Assembly: GCF_031458235.1 (NCBI RefSeq) | Contig: NZ_JAVDYB010000001.1 | Coordinates: 6,204,501 to 6,268,500, forward strand | Direction: 5' to 3' | DNA: 64,000 bases | From: Catenuloplanes atrovinosus | GTDB taxonomy: Bacteria > Actinomycetota > Actinomycetes > Mycobacteriales > Micromonosporaceae | Part shown: piece after piece, positions 11,395 to 20,394 of the stretch | Numbering within the stretch: the first letter of the stretch is position 1 | Layout of the letters: each line of letters starts with the position of its first letter | Notes under the pieces: model-generated | The model's database searches: none | What the model was told of the DNA's origin: nothing | What the model saw: only the letters and a program-made list of their open reading frames with translations | Program-made: the position numbers and the translations under genes

Positions 11395-12621
11395 ATGTCG
11401 CCCATCCTTCCCGATCTGACCGTGCGCCCCGGCACCGAGGCCGACCTGGACGCGATCCTCCAGTTGATCTTCGCGTCGTTCCACGATCCGCCGGACCCGG
11501 CGCTCGAGGCGGCGCAGCGGGCGGTCTGCGAGCCGGAGCGCTCCGTGGTCGCCACCGACGGCGAGTTGCTCGCCGGTCATCTGGGCTCGTTCGGCCGGGA
11601 GCTGACCGTGCCCGGCGGGATCGTCCCGGCCGCGCACGTGACGCAGGTGGGCGTGGCGCCGACGCACCGGCGGCGCGGCGTGCTGACCGCGCTGATGCGG
11701 CGACACCTGACGGACGCGCCGGAGCCGGTCGCGGCGCTGTGGGCGAGCGAGGGGCGGATCTATCCACGGTACGGGTACGGCCTGGCCGCGCCGCACCTGA
11801 CGATCACCGCGGCCACCCGTGAGGTCCGGCTGCCGGACGGCGTACCCGGCCGGCTCCGGGTCGGCACGCCGACGGCGCTCCGCGCCGTGCTGACCGAGAT
11901 CTACGAGGCGGTACGCCCGCACCGCCCCGGCTGGTCGAGCCGCCCGAGCGCGTGGTGGGACTATCGGCACGACGACTCGGCGGCGTCGCGCGGGGGCGGC
12001 ACCGCGCTGCGGGTCGTGGTGCGCGAGGGCCCGGACGGCCCCGACGGTTACGCGCTCTGGCGCGTCGTCGACGGCGACAACCCGGCCAACCCGCGCATCT
12101 CCGCCACGCTGGCCGTGAAGGAGTTCGTCGCCGCGTCCCCCGCCGCGTACCTGGACCTGTGGCGGTTCCTGTTCGGCATCGACCTGACCGCGCGCGTCAC
12201 GTACCACCACGCCGCGCTCGACGAGCCGCTGCTCTACTTGGCCGACGACCCCGGCTGGCTGGGCACCCGCTGGGAGCACGGCCTGTGGATCCGGCTCCGT
12301 GACGTACCGGCCGCGCTCTCCGCCCGCCGCTACGCCACCCCGGTCGACGTGGTGCTGGAGCTGACGGACGCGCTGCTCCCGGCCAATGCGGGCCGCTGGC
12401 ACCTGCGCGGCGATCTGGACGGCGCCTCCTGCGAACACACCTCGGCCCCGGCCGCGCTCGCACTGGACGTGCGCGACCTCGGCGCCGCCTACCTCGGCGG
12501 TACGCCGCTGTCCGCGCTCGCCGGCGCGGGCCTGATCGACGAGCGGGTGCCGGGCGCGGTGGCGGCGACGAGCGCGGCTCTCGGCTGGCACCGCGCCCCC
12601 AGCATGATCGAAACCTTCTGA
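11395..12621 (+). CDS. Eis-like GNAT N-acetyltransferase
   Basis: The 408-residue protein matches the Eis (enhanced intracellular survival) architecture: an N-terminal GNAT domain with the acetyl-CoA loop VGVAPTHRRRGVLTALM, the motif SEGRIYPRYGYGLA, a second degenerate GNAT-like region with YALWRVVD, and an SCP2-like C-terminal domain. The chain ends in Phe, as in Eis proteins, whose C-terminal carboxylate serves in catalysis. Family members acetylate amine groups on peptides and aminoglycosides; the substrate here is unknown. ATG 11395 is the natural start; no strong ribosome binding site is seen, so translation may be leaderless. The downstream GCTCTGCTTAC inverted pair may end the transcript. 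Confidence 0.88.
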   Translation: MSPILPDLTVRPGTEADLDAILQLIFASFHDPPDPALEAAQRAVCEPERSVVATDGELLAGHLGSFGRELTVPGGIVPAAHVTQVGVAPTHRRRGVLTALMRRHLTDAPEPVAALWASEGRIYPRYGYGLAAPHLTITAATREVRLPDGVPGRLRVGTPTALRAVLTEIYEAVRPHRPGWSSRPSAWWDYRHDDSAASRGGGTALRVVVREGPDGPDGYALWRVVDGDNPANPRISATLAVKEFVAASPAAYLDLWRFLFGIDLTARVTYHHAALDEPLLYLADDPGWLGTRWEHGLWIRLRDVPAALSARRYATPVDVVLELTDALLPANAGRWHLRGDLDGASCEHTSAPAALALDVRDLGAAYLGGTPLSALAGAGLIDERVPGAVAATSAALGWHRAPSMIETF

Positions 12622-12632
12622 CCCGCGGCTTT

Positions 12633-12988
12633 GCTCTGCTTACCGGTAGCCGCGCGACGCATCCGGCCGCACCGGCGGCGGCCGCGCCCGGCCGCGCCGA
12701 CGCGGGTAAGCAGAGCAGAGCCACCGGCAGAGCACCGGCCCGCGCCAGGCAGGTAAGCAGAGCAAACGCGCTGGTGAAGCGCCCACCGACGCACAGGTAA
12801 GCAGAGCAAACGCGCTGGTGAGCCGCCCACCGACGCGCAGGTAAGCAGAGCAAACGCACCAGCAGCGCACCGGACCGCGCCAGGCAGGTAAGCAGAGCAA
12901 ACGCGCTGGTGAGGCGCCCACCGACGCGCAGGTAAGCAGAGCAAACGCACCGCTGCACATGCGCCGACGACGGGTTGGTAAGCAGAGC
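12633..12988. repeat. GTAAGCAGAGC repeat array (seven direct copies, one inverted)
   Basis: The 11-mer GTAAGCAGAGC occurs exactly at 12706, 12753, 12797, 12841, 12888, 12932 and 12978, a period of 44-47 bp; five of these extend to CAGGTAAGCAGAGCAAACGC or nearly so. Intervals are two alternating related types (GCTGGTGA..GCCCACCGACGC and ACCAGCAGCGCACCGG-like). One inverted copy, GCTCTGCTTAC, sits at 12633-12643 right after the acetyltransferase stop and can pair with the first direct copy. Intervals are too alike and the repeat too short for CRISPR. No gene overlaps with support. Confidence 0.85.
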
Positions 12989-13037
12989 AAAGCTTGCGGG
13001 AAAGCCACCCGGCCGTCGGGCGCGATACCGTCGGCGG

Positions 13038-14099
13038 ATGGGACAGCCCGAGCGTCGCCGCCGCCGACTCCGTCGCAACCGCACCGAGCAGTCCGCCGTG
13101 CCGGGCGCGGTCGGCCAAACGCAGGACTCGGCGGACGGGCTGCCGGACCCGGTCGGCAAGATCTCGGAGGCCGGCCAGAATCCGGAACTCGCCGATCAGA
13201 ATTCGGAGCCGAGCGGCAAGCCCTCCGAGCCGGCCGGCAAGACCCAGGAGCCGGGCGGCAGGACCCCACAGCCGGGCGACAAGACCTCGCAGCCGGACGG
13301 CAGGACCCCAGAGCGGGCCGGCAAGACCTCGCAGCCGGGCGGCGAGACCTCGGAGTCGGCCACCAGCGCGACGAAGGCGGCCGATCCGGCGCCGCAGGCG
13401 GTCGTGGCGGCACCGAAGCCGGTGCCCGCGCCTCCGCCGTCGGCGCGTCGTGCGCCGGCGCCTACGCCGGCTCCTCGTCCGGGTCCCCCGGCCGGTGGCC
13501 CGCGGTCGGCCCCGGCCGCCGCGCCCACGCCCGCGGAAACGGCCAAGGCCCCCGCCAAGCCGTCGCCAACGGCTCTCGCGAAACCGGCCGAACCGGCCAA
13601 ACCCACGCCTGCCAGCCTGGCCAAGCCCGCGGAGCCGCCGAGGGCGTCTCCGACGGCGGCGATCCCCACGCCGGGACCGGCACCGGCCGCCACGCCGGGA
13701 CCCACGCCCGTCCCCACGCCGGGACCGACACCGGTTCCCACGCCGGGACCGTCGCCGGTGCCGCCGAAGCAGAAGGGGCAACCGCAGCCGCCGGTCGCTG
13801 AGACCTCGCCGGTCTACGACCCCGAGGAGTCCGCGCCGGCGGTGAGGAAGCCGGTCGCCGGAGCGGGCGAGGGCGCGCCGCGTACCCGGGAGAGGGCCAG
13901 TGCTGAGGAGCGGGAGGCGGAACGGGGGCTGCGCGGCCTGGTGGGCTCCGGGTCGTCGCAGGTGAGTGTGCGGGCCGCGATGCGGGCGCGGGACGCGTCG
14001 CGGCCGACGGACGAGGACCTGGCGGAGGCCCAGGAGCGGCTGGTGATCGTGCGCCGCAACTGGGTCCCCCGCGAGGAGCTGCCGGCCCGCGGCCGCTAG
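13038..14099 (+). CDS. Pro/Ala-rich protein with conserved C-terminal segment
   Basis: From the ATG at 13038 the frame encodes about 353 residues. After a basic start (MGQPERRRRRLRRNRTE) there are roughly 110 residues of short repeats of the type GKTSQPGGRTPE, then about 140 residues of Pro/Ala/Lys-rich sequence with TPGPTPVPTPGP repeats. The last 70 residues, ERGLRGLVGSGSSQVSVRAAMRARDASRPTDEDLAEAQERLVIVRRNWVPREELP, look like a folded helical segment and are the part most likely to be conserved. There is no signal peptide or membrane segment. No good ribosome binding site is visible, so the start is uncertain. Function unknown. Confidence 0.65.
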   Translation: MGQPERRRRRLRRNRTEQSAVPGAVGQTQDSADGLPDPVGKISEAGQNPELADQNSEPSGKPSEPAGKTQEPGGRTPQPGDKTSQPDGRTPERAGKTSQPGGETSESATSATKAADPAPQAVVAAPKPVPAPPPSARRAPAPTPAPRPGPPAGGPRSAPAAAPTPAETAKAPAKPSPTALAKPAEPAKPTPASLAKPAEPPRASPTAAIPTPGPAPAATPGPTPVPTPGPTPVPTPGPSPVPPKQKGQPQPPVAETSPVYDPEESAPAVRKPVAGAGEGAPRTRERASAEEREAERGLRGLVGSGSSQVSVRAAMRARDASRPTDEDLAEAQERLVIVRRNWVPREELPARGR

Positions 14100-14103
14100 G
14101 GAC

Positions 14104-14574
14104 TTACTTGGGCAGGTCGGGCAGGGTGCCGGAGGTCTCGTACGCGGCGACCTGCGCGATCCGCCGGGAGTGCCGCTCGCTGTTGGAGAACGGCGTGGTC
14201 AGGAACGCCTCGACGATCGCGGTCGCCTCGTCCAGCGTGTGCTGCCGGGCGCCGATGCCGACCAGGTTGGCATCGTTGTGCTCGCGGGACAGGCGGGCGG
14301 TCTCGGTGTTCCAGGCCAGGCCGACCCGGGTGCCCTTGACCTTGTTCGCGGCGATCTGCTCGCCGTTGCCGGACCCGCCGATGACGACGCCGAGGCTGCC
14401 CGGGTCGGCCACCACGCGGGCGGCCGTGTGCAGGCAGAACGCCGGGTAGTCGTCCTCCGGATCGAAGACGTGCGGACCGACGTCGACCACCTCGTACCCC
14501 TGCTTGGACAGGTAGTTGACGAGGTGCACCTTCAGCTCGTAGCCGGCGTGGTCGGCTCCCAGATAAACGCGCAT
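14104..14574 (-). CDS. rpiB: Ribose 5-phosphate isomerase B
   Basis: Interconverts ribose 5-phosphate and ribulose 5-phosphate in the non-oxidative pentose phosphate pathway, which complements gnd in this window. The 156-residue protein shows the family signature throughout: MRVYLGADHAGYELK at the N-terminus, the GGSGNGEQIAANKVKG phosphate/active-site loop and the LSREHNDANLVGIGAR segment. Length is typical of RpiB. It is the last gene of a leftward pair with the DUF1015 gene, 81 bp apart, and is convergent with the Pro/Ala-rich gene, whose stop is only 4 bp away. Confidence 0.95.
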   Translation of the reverse strand: MRVYLGADHAGYELKVHLVNYLSKQGYEVVDVGPHVFDPEDDYPAFCLHTAARVVADPGSLGVVIGGSGNGEQIAANKVKGTRVGLAWNTETARLSREHNDANLVGIGARQHTLDEATAIVEAFLTTPFSNSERHSRRIAQVAAYETSGTLPDLPK

Positions 14575-14655
14575 AACGCGCAGTCTGTCAGCCCGGCGGC
14601 GGGGCCGTGGCGGCGGCTGCCAAGTTTGAGCCGCTCGCCACGGCGTACCGATGGA

Positions 14656-15858
14656 TCAGATCTCCGCGACGACCAGGCCGCCGCGCGCCTTGGGGGTGAA
14701 CCAGGTGCTCTTGCGGGGCATCTTCTGCCGCGCCAGGTTGACCGCCACGAACTCGTCCACGGTGACCGGCGCGATCAGCACGGCCAGGTCGGCGCGGCCC
14801 GCGTCGACCTCGGCGCGCAGCCACTCGGCCGGGTAGTCGCCGCCGACGTAGACGATGCGCTTGTCGCCGGCGTCCAGGCCCAGCACCTCGTGCACCAGCA
14901 CCCGCTCGACCAGCGCGTGGTCCATGGTGTCGACCAGCTCGCCGCCGCTCTCCGAGGGCAGCTTGACGCTGTAGGTCTCGCCGCCGACGTACAGCTGAAT
15001 GGTGCCGCCGGCGACCGGGACCGCCGGGCCGCCCGCGACCGGCTCGGGCTGCATGCCGGCCGCGCGCAGCCGGTCACCGAGCTCGGTGACGCCGATGGAC
15101 AGCTTGATCAGCCGGTTGTACGGCGCGATCACCAGCGACTCGGGCGTGGTGATCACGGCGAGGAAGCGCGGGTAGCCGCCGAGCTGCGCGGCCAGGCTGC
15201 GGTGGTTGCCGTCCGCCACGACCAGTTCGCCGCCGCCGGCGATCGCGCACAGCTCGTCCCGGACCGGGCCGGCCGGCACGGTCCAGATCGCGTGCACGCG
15301 CCCGGCCGGGTCGACGTCGGTGGCGGCGGGCTCGCCCGCGTCCGTCACCGCGCGCTCCAGCGCCTCGTGCAGCCGGTCGCCGGTGCCGGTCTGCAGCAGC
15401 AGCACCGGGGAGAGCAGGTGGCGCAGCGTGGTGGCGAGCTCGACGCGCTCGCGGACCTTCTCGATGAACACGTCTTCGTTGCGGATCACCAGGCCCGGCT
15501 CCTCCGGGCTGGTCGAGATCTGCGCGGTGTCGACCATGCAGTACATCCCGTAGGCGGCGTTGCCACCGTCCGGGTCCGCGATCCGGTAGAGGACGATCAC
15601 CTGCTCGGCGGGGGCGTAGCCGCCGGACTCCTTCGCCTCGGCCAGCCGTTCGACGGCGGCCGGCAGGGACTCGGCGAACGAACGGCCCAGGGTCTCGGGC
15701 GCGAGGTGCGGCATCTCGACGGCGAGAGCGCTGCGCGGGTTGTCGGCGATGATTGCGGTGATCTCGGCGTCGTCCGCGAACTCGTCATAGTTCTGCGCGC
15801 CGGTGCCACCGGTCGTGATCCAGGCCCGGTCGATCGGGTGCACGATCGTCATGTGCAA
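14656..15858 (-). CDS. DUF1015 family protein
   Basis: A 400-residue cytosolic protein. The motif ADGNHRSLAAQL (near residue 218) corresponds to the conserved ADGHHR-type motif of DUF1015, and the C-terminal MPRKSTWFTPKARGGLV matches the family's closing motif. The family is widespread but biochemically uncharacterised in most bacteria. Start may be the ATG at 15858 (MHMTIV) or the one two codons later. It precedes rpiB on the same strand and may share its transcript. Confidence 0.85.
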   Translation of the reverse strand: MHMTIVHPIDRAWITTGGTGAQNYDEFADDAEITAIIADNPRSALAVEMPHLAPETLGRSFAESLPAAVERLAEAKESGGYAPAEQVIVLYRIADPDGGNAAYGMYCMVDTAQISTSPEEPGLVIRNEDVFIEKVRERVELATTLRHLLSPVLLLQTGTGDRLHEALERAVTDAGEPAATDVDPAGRVHAIWTVPAGPVRDELCAIAGGGELVVADGNHRSLAAQLGGYPRFLAVITTPESLVIAPYNRLIKLSIGVTELGDRLRAAGMQPEPVAGGPAVPVAGGTIQLYVGGETYSVKLPSESGGELVDTMDHALVERVLVHEVLGLDAGDKRIVYVGGDYPAEWLRAEVDAGRADLAVLIAPVTVDEFVAVNLARQKMPRKSTWFTPKARGGLVVAEI

Positions 15859-15937
15859 TCACGGTACCGACGTTCCGCATCCACCGTTTGCGCACCCCAG
15901 ACCGGTTCCAGGCGATGGTACGGGTAACCTCCGTTGA

Positions 15938-16102
15938 TCAGCTCGCGCCGACCGGGACCGCGCCGACCACCACGACCGGCGCCAGCAGCGCGGCGTCCTC
16001 CTCGGAGAGCCCGGGGCACACGGCCTCCCAGTCCTCCTCGCGCACGGCCCAGTAGGCCCGCTCGTGGGTCTCCTCGTCGATGGTCACGCTCTGCTGATCC
16101 AT
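15938..16102 (-). CDS. Small acidic protein of unknown function
   Basis: From the ATG at 16102, with AAGGAG 5 nt upstream, the frame encodes 54 residues: an acidic N-terminal half (MDQQSVTIDEETHERAYWAVREEDWEAV) and a hydrophobic tail (LLAPVVVVGAVPVGAS). The good ribosome binding site supports translation; a longer frame to 16216 has none. A short leader-like or regulatory peptide is possible. It is divergent from pepN. Confidence 0.6.
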   Translation of the reverse strand: MDQQSVTIDEETHERAYWAVREEDWEAVCPGLSEEDAALLAPVVVVGAVPVGAS

Positions 16103-16459
16103 AGTCACTCCTTCGCCTGAGGATCGGACGCCCTCACCAGCCATAACCGAGCGCCGCCCATCTCGCAACGACACTGTCGGTGACCGGTCACGCCGACGTC
16201 TCTCATCCTCCCGCATTCCCCGTTTCCGAACGGTTGCCGAAAGAAGAGTTAACCGGTTGCTGACGATCTCAAAACAAGAGATCGCTCACGGTACGGCCGG
16301 AGGCGCGAAAATTCGGACCCGCGCCACAACCCGGACGTAATCCCCGCCGCGGGTGGACCGGCACACCCGTGATCAACGTCGACGTGAAACACTTACTGCG
16401 GATTTTTCCGCCCCACCGGCGCCCGGCCGTGCGGGCTGGGCACCGGATGGAGAGTGATC
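16103..16459. promoter_or_regulatory. Divergent promoter region upstream of pepN
   Basis: This gap of about 360 bp separates the small acidic-protein gene and pepN. Its centre is AT-richer than the genes and holds a palindrome, CGATCTC-AAAACAA-GAGATCG (16264-16284), that could be an operator. No further gene was seen. Confidence 0.4.
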
Positions 16460-18994
16460 GTGGCCGGAGTGCGCAATCTCACCCAGGTCGAGGCGGCCGA
16501 GCGTGCCCGCGTGCTCGACGTGACCTCGTACGACATCGGCCTCGACCTGACGGGCGACGTCTCGTTCCGGTCGACGACCCGGGTCGAGTTCACCTGTCGG
16601 GAGCCCGGTGCGAGCACGTTCATCGAGATCGCCGCGGAGCGCGTGCACGCGGCCACGCTGAACGGCGCGCCGGTCGACACGTCGGGCTGGTCCGCCGAGC
16701 GCGGTCTCACGCTGACCGGGCTGGCCGAGTCGAACACGCTGGTGGTCGAGGCCGAGTTCCCGTTCTCGCACAGCGGTCAGGGCCTGCACCGCAGCGTCGA
16801 CCCGGTGGACGGCGAGGCGTACCTCTACAGCCAGTTCGAGACCGCGGACGCGCAGCGGGTGTTCGCCTGCTTCGACCAGCCCGACCTCAAGAGCGTCTAC
16901 ACCTGGCACGCCACCGTGCCGGCGCACTGGCGCGTCGTGTCGAACATGCCGGTCGACCGCGAGGAGCCGGCCGGCGACGCCACCAAGACCGTGCACTTCA
17001 CCCGGTCCGCGCGGATGAGCACGTACATCACGGCGCTCTGCGCGGGCCCGTTCCACGAGGTGCAGCGCGAGCACGACGGCATCGGCATGGGCTACTTCTG
17101 CCGGGCCAGCATGGCGCGCTACTTCGACGTGGACGACCTGCACCGGATCACCGTGCAGGGCTTCGACTTCTTCCACGCGCAGTTCGGCATCCGCTACCCG
17201 CTGCCCAAGTACGACCAGTTGTGGGTGCCCGAGTTCAACGCGGGCGCGATGGAGAACTTCGGCTGCGTCGTGCACGCCGAGGACCACTACATCTTCCGCT
17301 CGCAGGTCACCGACTTCGAGTACGAGCAGCGCGCCAACACGATCCTGCACGAGCTGGCCCACATGTGGTTCGGCGACCTGGTCACCATGCGCTGGTGGAA
17401 CGACCTCTGGCTGAACGAGTCGTTCGCCGAGTGGGCCAGCCACTGGTGCAACGCGGAGGCCACCCGGTTCAGCGACGCGTGGACCACGTTCCTGTCCGTG
17501 CGGAAGAACTGGGGCTACCGCCAGGACCAGCTCTCCTCCACGCACCCGGTCTACTGCGAGATGCCGGACCTGGAGGCCGTCGAGGTCAACTTCGACGGCA
17601 TCACGTACGCGAAGGGCGCCAGCGTCATCAAGCAGTTGGTGGCGTACGTGGGGCTGGAGCCGTTCCTGGCCGGCCTCCGGTCGTACTTCGCGGCGCACGC
17701 CTGGGGCAACGCCACGTTCGACGACCTGCTCTCCGAGCTGGAGGCCTCGTCCGGCCGCGAGCTGCGCAAGTTCGCCGCCCAGTGGCTGGAGACCGCGCAG
17801 GTCAACACGCTCCGCCCGGAGGTGCAGCTCGCCGCGGACGGCAGCTACGCCTCGGTCGCGGTGCTTCAGGAGGCCCCGGCCGGCTACCCCACCCTGCGCA
17901 CCCACCACATCGGCGTCGGGCTGTACGACGTCCGCGACGGCAAGCTGGTCCGCCGCCAGATCATCGAGGTCGACATCGCCGGCGAGCGCACCGAGCTGAC
18001 CGCGCTGGCCGGCCTGCCCGCCGCCGACGTGCTGCTGCTCAACGACGACGACCACAGCTACGCCAAGCTCCGGCTGGACGAGCGCTCGATGGCCACGGTC
18101 GTGCACCACATCGGCGGCCTCGACTCGTCGCTCGCCCGCGCGCTGGTCTGGGCCGCCGCGTGGGACATGGTCCGGGACGCGGAGCTGGCCACCCGGGACT
18201 ACGTCGCGCTGGTCACCTCCGGCCTGCCGAACGAGCAGGACATCAACCTGATCACCGCCACGCTCCGGCAGGCCGCCACCGCGATCGTCAGCTACGCCGA
18301 CCCGGCCTGGGCACCGACCGGCTGGGCCCAGCTCGCCGCCACCGCCCGCGACGCGCTCGCGGTCGCCGAGCCCGGCAGCGGCTTCCAGCTCGCCTGGGCC
18401 CGCGCGTACGCCTCCGCGTCCCGCTCCGCCGAGGATCTGGCCGTGCTGCGCGGCTGGCTCACCGGGCAGAACGTCCCCGCCGGCCTCACCGTCGACACCG
18501 AGCTGCGCTGGACGCTCCTGCAGACGCTGGTCGCCAAGGGCGCCGCCACCGCCGAGGAGATCGATGCGGAACTCGCCGCCGACCGCACCGCCAGCGGCGA
18601 GCGCGAGGCCGCGCTGGCCCGCGCGCTGCTGCCCACCCCGGAGAACAAGGCGCGTGTCTGGTCCGAGCTGACCGCCGCCCGGCCCCTGCCGAACTGGCGC
18701 AACCGCGCGCTGCTCCAGGGCTTCCAGCACCCCGCCCAGGTCGAGCTGACCGCGCCGTACGCGGAGCGCTTCTTCGCGGAGGCGGCCACCGTGTGGGCCA
18801 GCCGGGACAGCGAACCGGCCCAGGACTTCGCCCTGTTCGCCTACCCGTCCTACCAGATCACCGACGCGACGGTCGCCGCCACGGAGACGTGGCTGGCGGG
18901 CACCGGCCAGCCGGCCGGCCTCCGCCGCCTCGTCGCGGAGGGCCGCGACGGCGTGGTCCGCGCCCTGGCGGCCCGCGCCAAGGACCGCGGCTGA
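16460..18994 (+). CDS. pepN: Aminopeptidase N (M1 family)
   Basis: A zinc aminopeptidase that removes N-terminal residues from peptides in the cytosol. The exopeptidase motif GAMENFG (near residue 263), the zinc site HELAHMWFGD (HExxH, near residue 296) and the third ligand in LNESFAEW (near 318) are all present, followed by the helical ERAP1-like C-terminal domain. From the GTG at 16460 it has 844 residues, typical for actinobacterial PepN; GGAG lies 7 nt upstream of this GTG, which is why I prefer it to the GTG at 16454. It is a single-gene unit ending in a strong terminator. Confidence 0.95.
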   Translation: MAGVRNLTQVEAAERARVLDVTSYDIGLDLTGDVSFRSTTRVEFTCREPGASTFIEIAAERVHAATLNGAPVDTSGWSAERGLTLTGLAESNTLVVEAEFPFSHSGQGLHRSVDPVDGEAYLYSQFETADAQRVFACFDQPDLKSVYTWHATVPAHWRVVSNMPVDREEPAGDATKTVHFTRSARMSTYITALCAGPFHEVQREHDGIGMGYFCRASMARYFDVDDLHRITVQGFDFFHAQFGIRYPLPKYDQLWVPEFNAGAMENFGCVVHAEDHYIFRSQVTDFEYEQRANTILHELAHMWFGDLVTMRWWNDLWLNESFAEWASHWCNAEATRFSDAWTTFLSVRKNWGYRQDQLSSTHPVYCEMPDLEAVEVNFDGITYAKGASVIKQLVAYVGLEPFLAGLRSYFAAHAWGNATFDDLLSELEASSGRELRKFAAQWLETAQVNTLRPEVQLAADGSYASVAVLQEAPAGYPTLRTHHIGVGLYDVRDGKLVRRQIIEVDIAGERTELTALAGLPAADVLLLNDDDHSYAKLRLDERSMATVVHHIGGLDSSLARALVWAAAWDMVRDAELATRDYVALVTSGLPNEQDINLITATLRQAATAIVSYADPAWAPTGWAQLAATARDALAVAEPGSGFQLAWARAYASASRSAEDLAVLRGWLTGQNVPAGLTVDTELRWTLLQTLVAKGAATAEEIDAELAADRTASGEREAALARALLPTPENKARVWSELTAARPLPNWRNRALLQGFQHPAQVELTAPYAERFFAEAATVWASRDSEPAQDFALFAYPSYQITDATVAATETWLAGTGQPAGLRRLVAEGRDGVVRALAARAKDRG

Positions 18995-19007
18995 CCCTCA
19001 CCATCAG

Positions 19008-19045
19008 GCGCCCCGTCGGCCCGTGGCCGGCGGGGCGCATTTTCG
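19008..19045 (+). terminator. pepN rho-independent terminator
   Basis: The stem GCGCCCCGTCGGCC-CGT-GGCCGGCGGGGCGC, with one internal T-G pair, is followed by ATTTTC. It starts 14 nt after the pepN stop. Confidence 0.85.
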
Positions 19046-19460
19046 TCTGCGCCTTCGTACCAGCACGAAAACCGCACAATCTCCGCTTGTACGGGCTTTT
19101 GTACGGTTTTCGGGTCAGCGCTATAACGGTTTTGCGCTAGAACACAGTTTCCGTGCTAGGACGATGTCCGTTTTGTGCCACCGCGGGACCGAGCGCCGAC
19201 CACCCACCTGCCCATGAGGGCGCAACAGGCCGCAATCGATGACCCACCGGCAAGAGTCCGCGGAGCGCACCGGCCGACGCCCGGCGCGAGATCCCCACGT
19301 CCGGCACGAGAGCGTGACACCCGGCCCGTCCTCCAGCGGAATGCCGCCGCCGGCTCTCGCGACCCACGCGGATGACCCGTGCCGCCTCGCGCCCCAGCCC
19401 ACGTCCCGCGCAGCGCCGCCGACACACCCGGCACACGCACCGGTGCCGACACACGCGAAA
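19046..19460. other. Intergenic region without a supported gene
   Basis: The first 130 bases are AT-richer and contain short direct and inverted repeats (TACGGGCTTTTGTACGGTTTTCGGG, given here as a motif at 19092-19116, and CGTGCTAG near 19154). The rest is GC-rich with open but featureless frames. No gene could be supported. Confidence 0.4.
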
Positions 19461-19486
19461 GGGCCGGCCTCCGAAGAGGCCGACCC
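19461..19486 (-). terminator. Terminator hairpin after the DUF5130 gene
   Basis: GGGCCGGCCTC-CGAA-GAGGCCGACCC forms an 11-bp stem with one mismatch and lies 18 nt beyond the stop of the leftward DUF5130 gene. Confidence 0.65.
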
Positions 19487-19503
19487 CTGTGCTGCGCGAA
19501 CGA

Positions 19504-19950
19504 TCAGGCGCGACCGGCGTGCGTGGCCAGTTGGTCGAGCCCGTGGATGACGCCGCCCGCCAGGTCGCCGCCCGCGAAGGCAGCGGCCATGGACAGGCAG
19601 GCCAGCTTGGCATCGCGGTCGGGGATGCGGCGGCGGGCCTCCGCGCCCGTGACGACCTCGAGAATCCGCTGGTTCGGCGACAGCGCGATGAGCACGGACC
19701 GGTCCGGGTCCTCGAGCTGGCCGTGCAGCTTCTCGGCGGCGGCGCGCTGCGGATCGGCCAGATCCCCGACGTACACGCTGAACGTCAGGCCGGTCTCGCG
19801 GTCCGCGATGCGCAGCGCCTCGTCGATGTGCAGGAGCTGGCGGGTCGAGAACGGCCCGTCCAGCACGTCCGGCTGGGTGTCGGTATCGCTGGGCAGGGTG
19901 TCCCCGCCCGGCTCGTCGAGATGGGTCAGAGCCTGCTCACCAGCGGTCAC
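19504..19950 (-). CDS. DUF5130 family protein (TPM-like fold)
   Basis: A 148-residue soluble protein with the pattern FSTRQLLHIDEALRIADRETGLTFSVYVGDL, then VLIALSPNQRILEVVTGAEARRRIPDRDAKLACLSMAAAFAGGDLAGGVIHGL, as in the actinobacterial DUF5130 family, which resembles TPM phosphatase-like domains. Its start overlaps the end of the upstream small membrane-protein gene by 14 bp, so the two are translationally coupled. The pairing with a CtaJ-like protein is typical of actinobacteria and hints at a link to the cytochrome bcc-aa3 respiratory supercomplex; the exact role is unknown. Confidence 0.8.
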   Translation of the reverse strand: MTAGEQALTHLDEPGGDTLPSDTDTQPDVLDGPFSTRQLLHIDEALRIADRETGLTFSVYVGDLADPQRAAAEKLHGQLEDPDRSVLIALSPNQRILEVVTGAEARRRIPDRDAKLACLSMAAAFAGGDLAGGVIHGLDQLATHAGRA

Positions 19951-20206
19951 TTGCGCCTCCCGTCGGGCCGTGCGGGTTCGCCGAGGCGGCGTCGTCGTCC
20001 GCGGTGGTGGAGGTGATCGCGAGCCGGCCGGCCAACTGGCCGGGCGACGACAGGAACCAGACCGGGGTGAACTCGAACGGCCGGCCGGGCCGGTAGCGCT
20101 TCTCCCGGTGCCGGCGGTCTCCCCCGGGCAGCGTCACTGCTGCCAGGATGCCGACGACGGCGAGCGGCACGCCAACGAAGATCAGCGCGACTTCTAACGG
20201 TTGCAC
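19937..20206 (-). CDS. CtaJ-like small membrane protein
   Basis: I place the start at the GTG at 20206 (MQPLEVALIFVGVPLAV, 89 residues) because GGGGG lies 8 nt upstream; a TTG at 20221 is the other option. One N-terminal transmembrane helix is followed by KRYRPGRPFEFTPVWFLSSP. The RYRPGxP-x-x-x-PVWF pattern after a short helix is what I know from the CtaJ subunit associated with actinobacterial aa3-type cytochrome oxidase. The symbol is not assigned because the match is from memory of a short motif. It overlaps the DUF5130 gene. Confidence 0.6.
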   Translation of the reverse strand: MQPLEVALIFVGVPLAVVGILAAVTLPGGDRRHREKRYRPGRPFEFTPVWFLSSPGQLAGRLAITSTTADDDAASANPHGPTGGASDRW

Positions 20207-20394
20207 GGTGAACGCCCCCAACGTGGCAAGACACTCGGTGTCTGGGCGGTCTGATAGGTACTGATGCTCTCTCTCACGGTAGCGGAACCGAGGTTCCCGC
20301 AGATCATCGGGGCGTACTCCGTCCGTCTCGCGTAATTTCCGCCGTGGCGTGCGAAAATTGACGTCAGCACTCCCCCACGTCCGATGGGAGGACC

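Noticed and set aside
9763-12591. 942-codon minus-strand frame
   Set aside because: It crosses three supported genes in antisense and is an effect of high GC content.
12633-12988. Possible CRISPR array
   Set aside because: The conserved repeat is only 11-20 bp, the intervals are two alternating related types and not unique spacers, and no cas gene lies in the window.
12197-13159. Minus-strand frames with CSAYL/FALLTC repeats across the array
   Set aside because: All minus-strand frames are open because the repeat lacks stops on that strand; the peptides are translations of the DNA repeat and have no ribosome binding site.
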